NCBI GenBank assembly: GCA_002863045.1
Contig: PKDH01000069.1
Coordinates: 1-59,420, forward strand
From: Legionella sp.
Lineage (GTDB): Bacteria; Pseudomonadota; Gammaproteobacteria; Legionellales; Legionellaceae
Reading direction: 5' to 3'
DNA: 59,420 nt
This document shows positions 37,017 through 44,674 of this stretch, piece by piece (position 1 is the first letter of the stretch; each line of letters opens with the position of its first letter). The notes beneath the pieces are model-generated. The model ran no database searches. It was not told the DNA's origin and saw nothing but the letters and a program-made list of their open reading frames with translations. Both the position numbers and the translations under genes were made by a program.

Positions 37017-37889
37017 TTAAATCACGTTTCGAGCTTGCCAGTGGGCATAAGGTGAGCATTTGGGTTCTTGCATATAGCAAGTAGGCAGGTAAAAAGTTTG
37101 CTCTAACACATATTGTCCTTTGAGCGCAGCATGCGACACCTGGTCGGTAAATACAATCCAAGTGCTGTGAGCTGGAAAATGAATTAATTGCTTGGGTGCG
37201 TGCTGTTGGTAGGCATCGGATTCTTTCATCGCATCATGTAGTTTCAATTGATAATGATCATAAGCGGTTCTCAAACCTTTGGTCATCATAGTCCATTTTA
37301 ACAGATGAGCTAAGGCGGGTTGATACGAGGAAAGCTTGTGTGCAAAGTGGTCTAATACCGCTGTAAATGATTCACCGGTATGCCAAATCCTTGGTGCAGC
37401 ATAAGGATTGATATTACAAAATACGCGTAAGATACGTCGACCTTGTACAGGCGTGGTCGGAAAAGCATCCACATGCAAACGAGTGTCATCTTGACGTTTT
37501 GAGGTCAAACGTTGCTCAATTTCAATGGGTCGATAGCTGGTACGCCCCCATTGTAAATAAGGCGCATACAAAGGCAAAAGGCGACTAATTAAATCATGAC
37601 TAAAACAGGCAAAAGCATCGAGAAATGTTTTTAATGCGGTTTGAACGTGAATCTCTGGTGCTGCCTGTCCTTTTAGCTGCTGATTTTTATGATTAAAACT
37701 TAAATTTTTATGGCGCTTATCAAGTAAATTTTCGTTAAATAAAATAGAAGCTTGGGCGTCATGTTTAAAAAAATAGTTGGGTAAAAAAATAATTTGTTCA
37801 TGTTCTAGCGCGTTAAGGGCAGCCTGTTTGTGCGTTTCGTTTAATTGCGTTAAATCATCAGTTGTTAATTCGTGTAGAAAAGATGCCAT
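37017..37889 (-). CDS. kdoO: Kdo hydroxylase (KdoO-like Fe(II)/2-oxoglutarate dioxygenase)
   Basis: Resembles KdoO, which hydroxylates the 3-position of Kdo in lipid A inner core, changing Kdo to Ko. Family blocks are RLHVDAFPTTPVQGRRILRV with the iron ligands His139 and Asp141, FCNINPYAAPRIWH, and TDQVSHAALKGQYVLEQTF with His253 as third ligand (numbering from ATG 37889, 290 residues). An upstream ATG at 37907 is also in frame and cannot be excluded. The match is to the family pattern as I know it, not to a search. It fits an envelope-modifying lifestyle. Convergent with groL. Confidence 0.8.
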   Translation of the reverse strand: MASFLHELTTDDLTQLNETHKQAALNALEHEQIIFLPNYFFKHDAQASILFNENLLDKRHKNLSFNHKNQQLKGQAAPEIHVQTALKTFLDAFACFSHDLISRLLPLYAPYLQWGRTSYRPIEIEQRLTSKRQDDTRLHVDAFPTTPVQGRRILRVFCNINPYAAPRIWHTGESFTAVLDHFAHKLSSYQPALAHLLKWTMMTKGLRTAYDHYQLKLHDAMKESDAYQQHAPKQLIHFPAHSTWIVFTDQVSHAALKGQYVLEQTFYLPTCYMQEPKCSPYAHWQARNVI

Positions 37890-37986
37890 AGAAATTACCC
37901 ACACCATTAAAGTTTTAATTCAAACAGTCGATTCTATCAGATAGTCGCTATGATGCATAAACCTTCATCTATGAAAAGGGGTCATT

Positions 37987-38424
37987 ATGAATGTCGTTGA
38001 AACATTATCTATTTTGTTAGCCGATACCTATGCACTGTATTTAAAAACGCAAAATTATCATTGGCATGTTAAAGGTGGACCGGAATTTAAAGGATTGCAT
38101 GAATTGTTTGAATCACAGTATCGTGAGCTTGCCGAAGCTATTGATGAGATTGCCGAGCGCATTCGCATTTTAGGAAGCCCAGCACCTGCCACTTTTCAAG
38201 AATTTGAGCGATTAAAACGTATTAAAGATGGCAAAGTACGTGATGATTCTAATGAGATGGTCAAAGAATTAGCCGCAGACCATGTAACGCTGGTAAAAGA
38301 TTTAAATCAGGCCATGAGTGTGGCGCAGCAGCATCACGATGAGGGCAGCGCTAATTTAATTAGTGATCGCATTAGCGCGCACGAGAAAGCCAGTTGGATG
38401 CTGCACGCCTCAGTCGTTAAGTAA
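37987..38424 (+). CDS. dps: Dps family ferritin-like DNA-protection protein
   Basis: A 145-residue Dps-type protein. The ferroxidase-site residues appear in the N-terminal helix KTQNYHWHVKGGPEF and in FESQYRELAEAIDEIAERIR. Dps dodecamers oxidise and store iron with hydrogen peroxide and shield DNA. There is no long Lys-rich N-terminal tail, so DNA binding may be weak. AAAAGGGG is 7-8 nt before the ATG. CTATCAGATAG, a short palindrome, lies about 45 nt upstream near a TATGAT -10 element and might be an operator. Confidence 0.92.
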   Translation: MNVVETLSILLADTYALYLKTQNYHWHVKGGPEFKGLHELFESQYRELAEAIDEIAERIRILGSPAPATFQEFERLKRIKDGKVRDDSNEMVKELAADHVTLVKDLNQAMSVAQQHHDEGSANLISDRISAHEKASWMLHASVVK

Positions 38425-38432
38425 GCGCACAT

Positions 38433-39500
38433 TTAGACGCTTTGTGTGGTATTTAATTTAGACTTCTTATAACTTTGAGGTGCCTCGGCATACGGTGCAC
38501 TGGTTAAGCGTGTAGGAGGCATCACGTTGGCCGCATGGTAGCAGGCTTGATGAAAGCGCCGCATTTTTTGCTTAAAAGCATGCAGGCGCCGAAGCGATGC
38601 ATCCTCTGATACAAAGCGTTTATTCTGCACAAAATCATACATAAATTGACGTGGCTGGTTGCACACAATCAACATATCACAACCCGCGTGTAATGCTTTA
38701 AAAGCGCGGGTAGGTAAATCCCCGATATCAGCGCCACTCATACTCAAGCAATCACTGATAATAAGGCCATTAAACTGAAGCTTGCGGCGCAAAATATCGT
38801 CTAACCAAATACGTGAAAAACCCGCCGGATAGTGTGCATCAATAAGCTCATAGGTAACATGCGCTGGCATAATGGCATCTAATTGATGTTGTTTGATCAA
38901 ATCAGCAAAAATATTTAATTCGTTATCAACTGGTTGGTCATGTACAGGGCGGGTCAGGTGAGAGTCATACACGATGCGGCCATGTCCGGGAAAATGTTTC
39001 GCCACACAAGGCATACCGGCTAGATGCATGCCTTGAATAAAAGCGTGCGCTAACGCGCTCACCGCTTGAGGATTTGAATGAAAAGCGCGGTCAAGCCGAC
39101 CAATGACTGCACTTTGATCATCATGCACATCAAGCACAGGGGCAAGGCTGATATCAACACCCACCTCAAGCAAATCGCAGGCCATATATTGGCCATATTG
39201 TTGCGCTAAATATAAACCTGCTTCTTGATTGAAATCATACACCTCGCCATAGACGCATGCAGCAGGTAGTTGTTTAAAGCCGTGGCGCGTAAAGCGTTGT
39301 ACCACCCCACCTTCATGGTCAACTGCGATAAAAAGATCAGCCCGAAGCGCGCGTATCTCGGCAATTAACGCGCGAAGTTGAGCAAGATTATTAAAATTAC
39401 GAGTAAATAAGATAACCGCACTTATCTGCGGCAGGGCGAGTAATTTGCGTTCAATGGGTAATAATTCTAAGCCAGCTACATCAACCATGAAAATAGACAT
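38433..39500 (-). CDS. nagZ: Beta-N-acetylhexosaminidase NagZ
   Basis: Glycoside hydrolase family 3 enzyme of the cytosol, which removes GlcNAc from muropeptides during peptidoglycan recycling. Visible motifs are FIAVDHEGGVVQRFTRHGF, the catalytic loop CVAKHFPGHGRIVYDSHLTR with the acid/base histidine-aspartate region, and LIISDCLSMSGAD with the nucleophile Asp. From ATG 39500 (MSIFMVDVAGLEL) it has 355 residues, a little longer than E. coli NagZ (341). The frame also opens at 39515. It is convergent with dps. Confidence 0.94.
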   Translation of the reverse strand: MSIFMVDVAGLELLPIERKLLALPQISAVILFTRNFNNLAQLRALIAEIRALRADLFIAVDHEGGVVQRFTRHGFKQLPAACVYGEVYDFNQEAGLYLAQQYGQYMACDLLEVGVDISLAPVLDVHDDQSAVIGRLDRAFHSNPQAVSALAHAFIQGMHLAGMPCVAKHFPGHGRIVYDSHLTRPVHDQPVDNELNIFADLIKQHQLDAIMPAHVTYELIDAHYPAGFSRIWLDDILRRKLQFNGLIISDCLSMSGADIGDLPTRAFKALHAGCDMLIVCNQPRQFMYDFVQNKRFVSEDASLRRLHAFKQKMRRFHQACYHAANVMPPTRLTSAPYAEAPQSYKKSKLNTTQSV

Positions 39501-39635
39501 CAATATCGCAACCAAATAACTTACATTCCTGCTAGATTAACAAATTCATCATCAAGTCCAAAATTTATAGTAAAGTTTAATAACTTAAATCGATGTCTCA
39601 CCAGAAGTTAAAATTTTTTATTAGCAAATCGTATA

Positions 39636-39664
39636 TTTACAATGTAATTTGTATCACCTATGAT
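39636..39664 (+). promoter_or_regulatory. umuDC promoter with overlapping palindrome
   Basis: TTTACA (39636-39641) and TATGAT (39659-39664) are separated by 17 nt, a good sigma-70 promoter. The palindrome TTACAATGTAA (39637-39647) covers the -35, as an operator would. It is not the gammaproteobacterial LexA box (CTGT-N8-ACAG). Confidence 0.6.
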
Positions 39665-39696
39665 TAATAAAACACGAATCAAATGAGCAAATTAAT

Positions 39697-40221
39697 ATGC
39701 GTGGTGGGCAACGACAAGGCGCAGGTAGGCCGCTTGGCGCCGGTAAATTTGGCCTAGAAAAGGTCAAGCAAATTCGCGTGCCGGTGGCGCGTATTACGGA
39801 GGTCTATCAGTTTTTAGCCAACGAGGTTAAGACCTATGCATTGCCACTGTACTCTAGTGCGGTGCAAGCCGGTTTTCCCTCGCCAGCTGATGATTATATC
39901 GAGCGCTACTTAGATTTAAATGCAGAATTTATTAAAAACCCTGCGGCAACATTTTTATTGCGTGCCAGTGGTGACTCAATGAAAGATGCTGGTATTTTTT
40001 CAGGTGACACACTGGTGGTTGACCGCAGCATCAAGCCACGTGATAAAAGCATTGTGATTGCAGCGGTTAATGGTGAGTTGACAGTTAAGCGCTTATCTTA
40101 CCGTGGCAAGCACGTACAACTGCTGCCGGCCAATCCTGAGTTTACTGCCATTGATATTACTGAAGACCATGACATGGTGATTTGGGGTGTGGTCATCCTT
40201 GTGCTGCATAAGCCTGACTAA
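39697..40221 (+). CDS. umuD: UmuD-type translesion polymerase V subunit / S24 peptidase
   Basis: A 174-residue LexA/UmuD-like self-cleaving protein. The cleavage site is Ala58-Gly59 in VQAGFPSPADDY, the catalytic serine is Ser94 in ASGDSMKDAGI and the lysine is Lys131 in LTVKRLSY. After RecA-stimulated cleavage, UmuD' joins UmuC as Pol V. About 35 extra N-terminal residues, with a Gly/Arg-rich GGQRQGAGRPLGAGKFG opening, precede the usual start; such extensions occur in other bacteria. umuC begins 1 nt after the stop. Confidence 0.94.
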   Translation: MRGGQRQGAGRPLGAGKFGLEKVKQIRVPVARITEVYQFLANEVKTYALPLYSSAVQAGFPSPADDYIERYLDLNAEFIKNPAATFLLRASGDSMKDAGIFSGDTLVVDRSIKPRDKSIVIAAVNGELTVKRLSYRGKHVQLLPANPEFTAIDITEDHDMVIWGVVILVLHKPD

Positions 40222-40222
40222 C

Positions 40223-41485
40223 ATGTATGCGCTTATTGATTGCAATAATTTTTATGTGGCATGTGAACGCTTATTTCGGCCTGATTTAACCACTCAGCCT
40301 GTGATTGTGTTATCCAATAATGATGGCTGTGTCATTGCGCGCTCACTAGAAGCCAAAGCACTAGGCATTGCCATGGGCGTGCCATTTTTTAAAGTCAAAG
40401 CACTATGTGCGCATCAACGTGTCCATGTCTTTTCATCGAACTATACGCTGTATGGTGATTTATCACAGCGGGTGATGAGCACCATTAAAGCCATGTGGCC
40501 ACACATAGAAATTTATTCAATTGATGAAGCGTTTCTAGATTTAACCAGCATGCCTGTTGATAAACAAGCGGAGTTTGGTCAGGCCTTGCAACAAAAAATT
40601 TATCAAGAGACAGGCATCCCCACCTCCATTGGCATTGGTGCATCTAAAACATTGGCCAAAATGGCCAATTATTTGTGCAAAACCATGCTCTATCGCCCGG
40701 TACTGCATTTATATAAGGAACACACGACCTGGTTGCCCCATATACCCATTGATAAGGTATGGGGTGTTGGTGCGCGTTTAAGTGCCAAGCTTATGCAACA
40801 AGGCATTCAAACAGCTCACGATTTAGCAAGTTTTGATAAAATGTACCTTAAACAACAATATGGTGTGGTATTACTACGTACAGCACTTGAGTTATGTGGT
40901 ACGCCTTGTAGCGGACTTACCCCAATCCAGCCCAAACAAAGCATGGTGTCGTCTAAAAGCTTTGGTCAAATGCAAACTAACTATGAAATAATTGCGCACG
41001 CAGTGAGTCACCATAGCGCTTTTGTCACAAGAAAATTACGGCAACAAAACTCACTGGCGGAACATGTGTGGGTCTCGATTGCCACTCATCGCCACCGCCT
41101 TGATTTAGCCCAGCATATTCAAGCAGTCGAAATGCGGTTTACCCAACCCACGGATGATATAAGGTTGATTACCCAATATGCCAAACAGGGTTTGGCTAAG
41201 CTATTTAAACCGGGCTATCTATATCAAAAGGTAGGTGTCGGTCTTGGGGGGTTGGTATCCCAAGATACTTACCAAGGAGATATCTTTCATCAACCAAGTG
41301 CAGCAATAGAGGCTAAAAAAGCGCGCTTTATGGCAGTACTTGATGCGGTGAATAAACGCTATGGTCAACATACCCTTTATTTGGCCGCTGAAGGTTATGC
41401 AAAGCCATGGGCAAGGCGTGCACAATTAAAGTCTCCAGCTTACACCACCTGTTGGGCTGATTTGCCCGTTGCTTGGTTAAAATAA
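40223..41485 (+). CDS. umuC: DNA polymerase V catalytic subunit UmuC
   Basis: Y-family translesion polymerase of 420 residues, close to E. coli UmuC (422). The start MYALIDCNNFYVACERLFRP gives the first catalytic Asp. VLSNNDGCVIARSLEAKALG and the YSIDEAFLDLTSM motif with Asp-Glu follow, and GIGASKTLAKMANYLCK is in the palm. The little-finger domain and C-terminal tail are intact. The ATG at 40223 is used because the longer frame runs inside umuD. Confidence 0.95.
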   Translation: MYALIDCNNFYVACERLFRPDLTTQPVIVLSNNDGCVIARSLEAKALGIAMGVPFFKVKALCAHQRVHVFSSNYTLYGDLSQRVMSTIKAMWPHIEIYSIDEAFLDLTSMPVDKQAEFGQALQQKIYQETGIPTSIGIGASKTLAKMANYLCKTMLYRPVLHLYKEHTTWLPHIPIDKVWGVGARLSAKLMQQGIQTAHDLASFDKMYLKQQYGVVLLRTALELCGTPCSGLTPIQPKQSMVSSKSFGQMQTNYEIIAHAVSHHSAFVTRKLRQQNSLAEHVWVSIATHRHRLDLAQHIQAVEMRFTQPTDDIRLITQYAKQGLAKLFKPGYLYQKVGVGLGGLVSQDTYQGDIFHQPSAAIEAKKARFMAVLDAVNKRYGQHTLYLAAEGYAKPWARRAQLKSPAYTTCWADLPVAWLK

Positions 41486-41570
41486 CGCTTTGGGTTAGAA
41501 AAAATTGTAATTTGACATCCTGGCTTTATCTGCTGATACTGGTAATTATTTGGTAAAAGGAAACAAAATC

Positions 41571-41729
41571 ATGACGAATCAATCAAAAGAGCATCCTGAG
41601 GTAGAAGAAATCAAAGAAATCTGTGAGGTAACGCCTGATAGCGATGCCGCCAAAGATGTGTGTAAAACCATTAAAAAAGAGCGCCCTGATATGGTTGAAG
41701 ATGAAAAAAATCAATCATCGTCACAATAA
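41571..41729 (+). CDS. Small acidic hypothetical protein (52 aa)
   Basis: A short frame with AAAGG 7-8 nt before the ATG. The product is very rich in Glu, Lys and Asp, with two cysteines: VEEIKEICEVTPDSDAAKDV, then CKTIKKERPDMVEDEKN. It reads as two helices each ending in a Cys. I recognise no family. It lies after umuC and 17 nt before the IS remnant, and could be read from the umuDC transcript. Confidence 0.5.
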   Translation: MTNQSKEHPEVEEIKEICEVTPDSDAAKDVCKTIKKERPDMVEDEKNQSSSQ

Positions 41730-41745
41730 AATATTCAGATTACTA

Positions 41746-41917
41746 GGTTCTGTGAACCAATTTTTCTCGCATGTTTTGCCTTTCTAATGTGTTAATCAAA
41801 GCTTTTTAATCATATCTTTTATCAGCTATGACCAAGTGCCTGAGATTTGTTTCCATCTTTTTGATAGCTAGATGCACAGGTATGAGCGCGCACCAAACTA
41901 GCATTATCATCAATACG
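41746..41917 (-). pseudogene. IS5-family transposase remnant
   Basis: On the minus strand one frame gives IDDNASLVRAHTCASSYQKD, then GNKSQALGHS and a stop. This resembles the DDE-domain segment around the second strand of IS427-type transposases (VRAH...QALGRS). A second frame at once resumes with IADKRYD, a stop, and KALINTLERQNMREKLVHRT up to the terminal repeat, resembling the later GYD segment and its helix. So an internal deletion has fused two parts of the gene, and an in-frame stop has followed. Confidence 0.75.
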
Positions 41918-42140
41918 GTGTTTACGGCTATTTTACAGCCTACGTCCCGCGGCTTTGTCCGCGGGAACCATGGTTACAACTTTTGCGCGATATAAGTGTG
42001 TGGCTAGATCCCGCGGACATGCCGCGGGAAGTAGGCAATAGAATTAGCCGTGGGAAGTAGGCAATAGGATTAGCCGCGGGAAGTAGGTGATAGGATTAGT
42101 TGCAAGACGTAGGTAGCCGGATTGGTTGCAAAGATAAAAA
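41913..42140. repeat. Palindromic repeat unit, copy 1 (inside IS remnant)
   Basis: Contains two perfect hairpins of the same stem, TCCCGCGG/CCGCGGGA: 41945-41966 (loop CTTTGT) and 42009-42029 (loop ACATG). The outer halves also pair with each other (CCTACgTCCCGCGG with CCGCGGGAaGTAGG). Downstream, a 26-nt unit (AGCCGCGGGAAGTAGG-CAATAGGATT) is repeated about four times with increasing decay. GC content is far above the surroundings. Confidence 0.85.
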
Positions 42141-42180
42141 TCGGAGTTAGTTAGGTGAGCTAAATTACAGGATTAGGTCT

Positions 42181-42355
42181 ATACGGTATTTAGGACTATT
42201 TTACAGCCTACGTCCCGCGGCTTTGTCCGCGGGAACCATGGTTACAACTTTTGCGCGATATAAGTTTGCGGCTAGATCCCGCGGACATGCCGCGGGAAGT
42301 AGGCGATAAGGTTAGCCGCGAGAAGTAGGTAGCAGGATTGGTTGCAAAGATAAAG
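42181..42355. repeat. Palindromic repeat unit, copy 2 (inside IS remnant)
   Basis: A second copy, offset by 268 nt and nearly identical over the first 130 nt. Hairpins are at 42213-42234 and 42277-42297, with the same stems and loops. It has fewer of the 26-nt repeats and ends at the right terminal repeat of the IS. Both copies end in GATTGGTTGCAAAGATAAA. Confidence 0.85.
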
Positions 42356-42417
42356 TTGGTTCACAGAACCTAACATAAATTTTGTCATTGTTAGAGCGGC
42401 TAGACTCAATTTTATTA

Positions 42418-43146
42418 CTATCCAATGCTATTACGTCTGGCAGCTGTTGTGACAAAGACCTCGTCAATTTCTTTGAATAAGCAAATGTTTTTATCTTGGG
42501 CCAAAGTATTTTGTGCATTAATTTGCAAAAAGAAATGACTTAAATTTTTTTTAGCGTCACGCTGCTTCATTTTTATCGAATGATAGGGTTGATTTGAAAA
42601 AAGTAAGCAAATGGGTGAGGTTACAACACCAACTATAAAGCCTATCAAGGCAATTTGACCCAATGGAATAAAAGATAGCATGGCGAGTGCAGTAATGGCT
42701 AAAACAATGGCAAGGCTAATGGCGATAAAACTCGGAATAAGCCCTATGGCTAATAGCGACCCATCCCATTTTTTAGGAAGCGGCCAAGCTTTAGAAACAA
42801 AGGCCTCCCAATGAGCTTGAATATTTTCTTGAGCTTTTGGCGTGGGGTTTTTTAAATAATCTTCAATTTTTAATAAAATCGTACAGAGACTTTTCTCCTC
42901 TATCTGCTGCCTTTGTCTAATGTCATGAAAATCAAGAATAAATTTTGTAAAGTGAGTATGGATAAGCTCATTTCTCGCCACCCAATACTCATTGGTAGGT
43001 GTTCCCCATAATGTGCGTGTGTGTGTATCTTTTGTAACCTTGTGCACAGCACGATTTCTTAGTGCAATAAGGTTTTGTAGACGTTGTTGGATATGAGTAA
43101 ATGGGTGAGCTATCGGTGGAAAAAAATCATATGAGGTGCTTCTCAT
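42418..43146 (-). CDS. Hypothetical protein with two transmembrane helices
   Basis: I do not recognise this 242-residue protein. The first 120 residues are soluble and helical, starting with HIQQRLQNLIALRNRAVHK. Two adjacent strong hydrophobic segments follow at about 128-190 (LLAIGLIPSFIAISLAIVLA; then QIALIGFIVGVVTSPICLLF). A basic, helical tail comes last. A central helix pair with soluble ends is a layout seen in many secreted proteins that insert in host membranes, but that is inference. The stop lies 46 nt from the IS remnant, so the original C-terminus may have been changed by that insertion. Confidence 0.5.
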   Translation of the reverse strand: MRSTSYDFFPPIAHPFTHIQQRLQNLIALRNRAVHKVTKDTHTRTLWGTPTNEYWVARNELIHTHFTKFILDFHDIRQRQQIEEKSLCTILLKIEDYLKNPTPKAQENIQAHWEAFVSKAWPLPKKWDGSLLAIGLIPSFIAISLAIVLAITALAMLSFIPLGQIALIGFIVGVVTSPICLLFSNQPYHSIKMKQRDAKKNLSHFFLQINAQNTLAQDKNICLFKEIDEVFVTTAARRNSIG

Positions 43147-43162
43147 AAAATAAGCATAAACT

Positions 43163-43471
43163 TTAAGTCAAGGAGCAAGGCAAATAGGCATAGCGGTTTG
43201 AGCCCTGGGCCAATGGTTCGGTAGAGGTTCCTACTTCATCATATAAATTATCCAAAGCTTGATAGCCTTTGGTTGCACCGGCATTAACCGCGGCAGCTTT
43301 GGCATTCACAAGACTTGTATATTGAATCGGATCATCTTGTTCTTTGAGAAAATAACTTTCCTGGTTGTCATGAATTTCTACTAAAAAAGCATTGGTTTCT
43401 TTAATGGTGTAAATAACGGCTGTTTTGATGTTAGGGTCAAAATTAAACGTATCTTTTGCTGGTGAATTCAT
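43163..43471 (-). CDS. DUF6482-like hypothetical protein
   Basis: A 102-residue soluble protein. The order AVIYTIKETNAFLVEIHDNQ, then PIQYTSLVNAKAAAVNAG and YQALDNLYDEVG resembles DUF6482 proteins of gammaproteobacteria (beta strands, a Ser-Leu-x-x-Ala-Lys helix, and a final Tyr-Asp-Glu). Function is unknown. It lies 16 nt before the membrane-protein gene on the same strand, so the two may be one operon. Confidence 0.5.
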   Translation of the reverse strand: MNSPAKDTFNFDPNIKTAVIYTIKETNAFLVEIHDNQESYFLKEQDDPIQYTSLVNAKAAAVNAGATKGYQALDNLYDEVGTSTEPLAQGSNRYAYLPCSLT

Positions 43472-43658
43472 AAATTAATCTCTAAAAATAAAAAGTTTTA
43501 TCATACCCGGCTTTATATTGAAAAGACACCATAAATAAAATGCTGAAAGGGTATTGCTAAAGTTAGGCTTAGTTTTATTATCTATTAACTAAAAATTAGA
43601 CAATAATTTAAAAAAAATATGTTACTATTTGTGAACTTTTTTATAGAAAAAACATTGT

Positions 43659-44570
43659 ATGATAAAAAAGTATGAAAATGAGGCTGAAAAACGCTGGATT
43701 TCAGCGCGAAATTGTTTAGATAAAGGAAATTTAAAACAATTTTTGCGAAAAAATAATCATTTTTATGAATATGTAAGCTTGTATCAAAAAGACATTAATT
43801 TCGAGTCTTTATCAGCTTCTCTAGAAGCACAAAGTATTTCATTCAAAGGTAAGTGCTTGTTACAAGAGTTATTCGAACATTGTCTATTTTATATGAATCA
43901 GCAAAAAATCGGGCGCGAGCAGCTGACTGTTGAGGGGCAAGGTGTAGAGAGAATTTATACACAAATACATTATTTTCTCCGAATTCGAAGAACGGGATTT
44001 CAAGAACCTAAAAAAAATTGTACCGACGCCAAGATATATAGGGCGATTATGACGCATATCAAAAACTTTGCCCTACAAGATGTGCGCTTGGCGGTCGATG
44101 ATAAGCTAGCACAGCTAAAACACTTGGATAAATCACTAAATGATGCTGATTTAACCCGCAGTATTCACAATATCCTTGAGTTAAAAGAATTTGAAAATAC
44201 CCAATGGCTTAAACGTATTTACAAAAAACGCCCTGATTTTTTTCATGCTTGTCCAGTTAAAGCTCAAGGTGCTGGTATAAGCAATATATATCAAGGCCTG
44301 CAAGGTGATGTTTTAAAGATGTGTATTTTAGAGGATTGTATTGCTGAATTTAAACAAACGACAACATCTGAAGCGCTAACACGATGCTATGAATCGTTTA
44401 AAGAAACGACAGAATATAAAATTTTAAGCCAAGGGCAAGGGCTTACCACCTGTTTGTTACAGCACACTTTTTTTGGCAAGAAAACAACGTCAATCAAAGC
44501 ATTAGAGCAGACGGTGGCATCATTAACATCGCAAAAGCGCCCTATTTTAGAGATAATAAGACGCGAATGA
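43659..44570 (+). CDS. Hypothetical protein, paralogue A of a tandem pair
   Basis: A 303-residue soluble, helical protein of no family I know. It is clearly related to the next gene. The N-termini correspond (AEKRWISARNCLDKGNLKQF with FLRKNNHFYEYVS), as do the middle block YKKRPDFFHACPVKAQ and the C-terminal block GQGLTTCLLQHTFFGKKTTS. It is rich in Lys, Gln and Leu, and lacks signal peptide or membrane segments. The region upstream is very AT-rich and the ATG lacks a good ribosome site. Secreted-effector status is a guess from composition, duplication and the neighbourhood. Confidence 0.6.
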   Translation: MIKKYENEAEKRWISARNCLDKGNLKQFLRKNNHFYEYVSLYQKDINFESLSASLEAQSISFKGKCLLQELFEHCLFYMNQQKIGREQLTVEGQGVERIYTQIHYFLRIRRTGFQEPKKNCTDAKIYRAIMTHIKNFALQDVRLAVDDKLAQLKHLDKSLNDADLTRSIHNILELKEFENTQWLKRIYKKRPDFFHACPVKAQGAGISNIYQGLQGDVLKMCILEDCIAEFKQTTTSEALTRCYESFKETTEYKILSQGQGLTTCLLQHTFFGKKTTSIKALEQTVASLTSQKRPILEIIRRE

Positions 44571-44674
44571 TGAATTATATTCAACCATTCAAAGTAAATT
44601 TTAATCTTGAGTTTAAAATTTAACCATATTATCATATACAGTTCATTCTTTCTTATAATCTAAGAGTATTTAAT

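Larger units (their letters stand above)
41746..42370 (-). mobile_element. Decayed IS5-family (IS427-like) element, non-autonomous
   Basis: Perfect 15-bp terminal inverted repeats, GGTTCTGTGAACCAA at 41746-41760 and its complement at 42356-42370, are bordered by TA on both sides (41744-41745, 42371-42372). That is the target duplication of the IS427 group. The left third encodes transposase scraps on the minus strand. The rest is filled by GC-rich palindromic repeats found in no functional IS. The 625-bp element can only move if a full copy elsewhere supplies transposase. Confidence 0.8.

Noticed and set aside
42018..42145. Regularly spaced repeats resembling a CRISPR array
   Set aside because: The 26-nt units are contiguous with no unique spacers, they decay along the array, and no cas gene is nearby.
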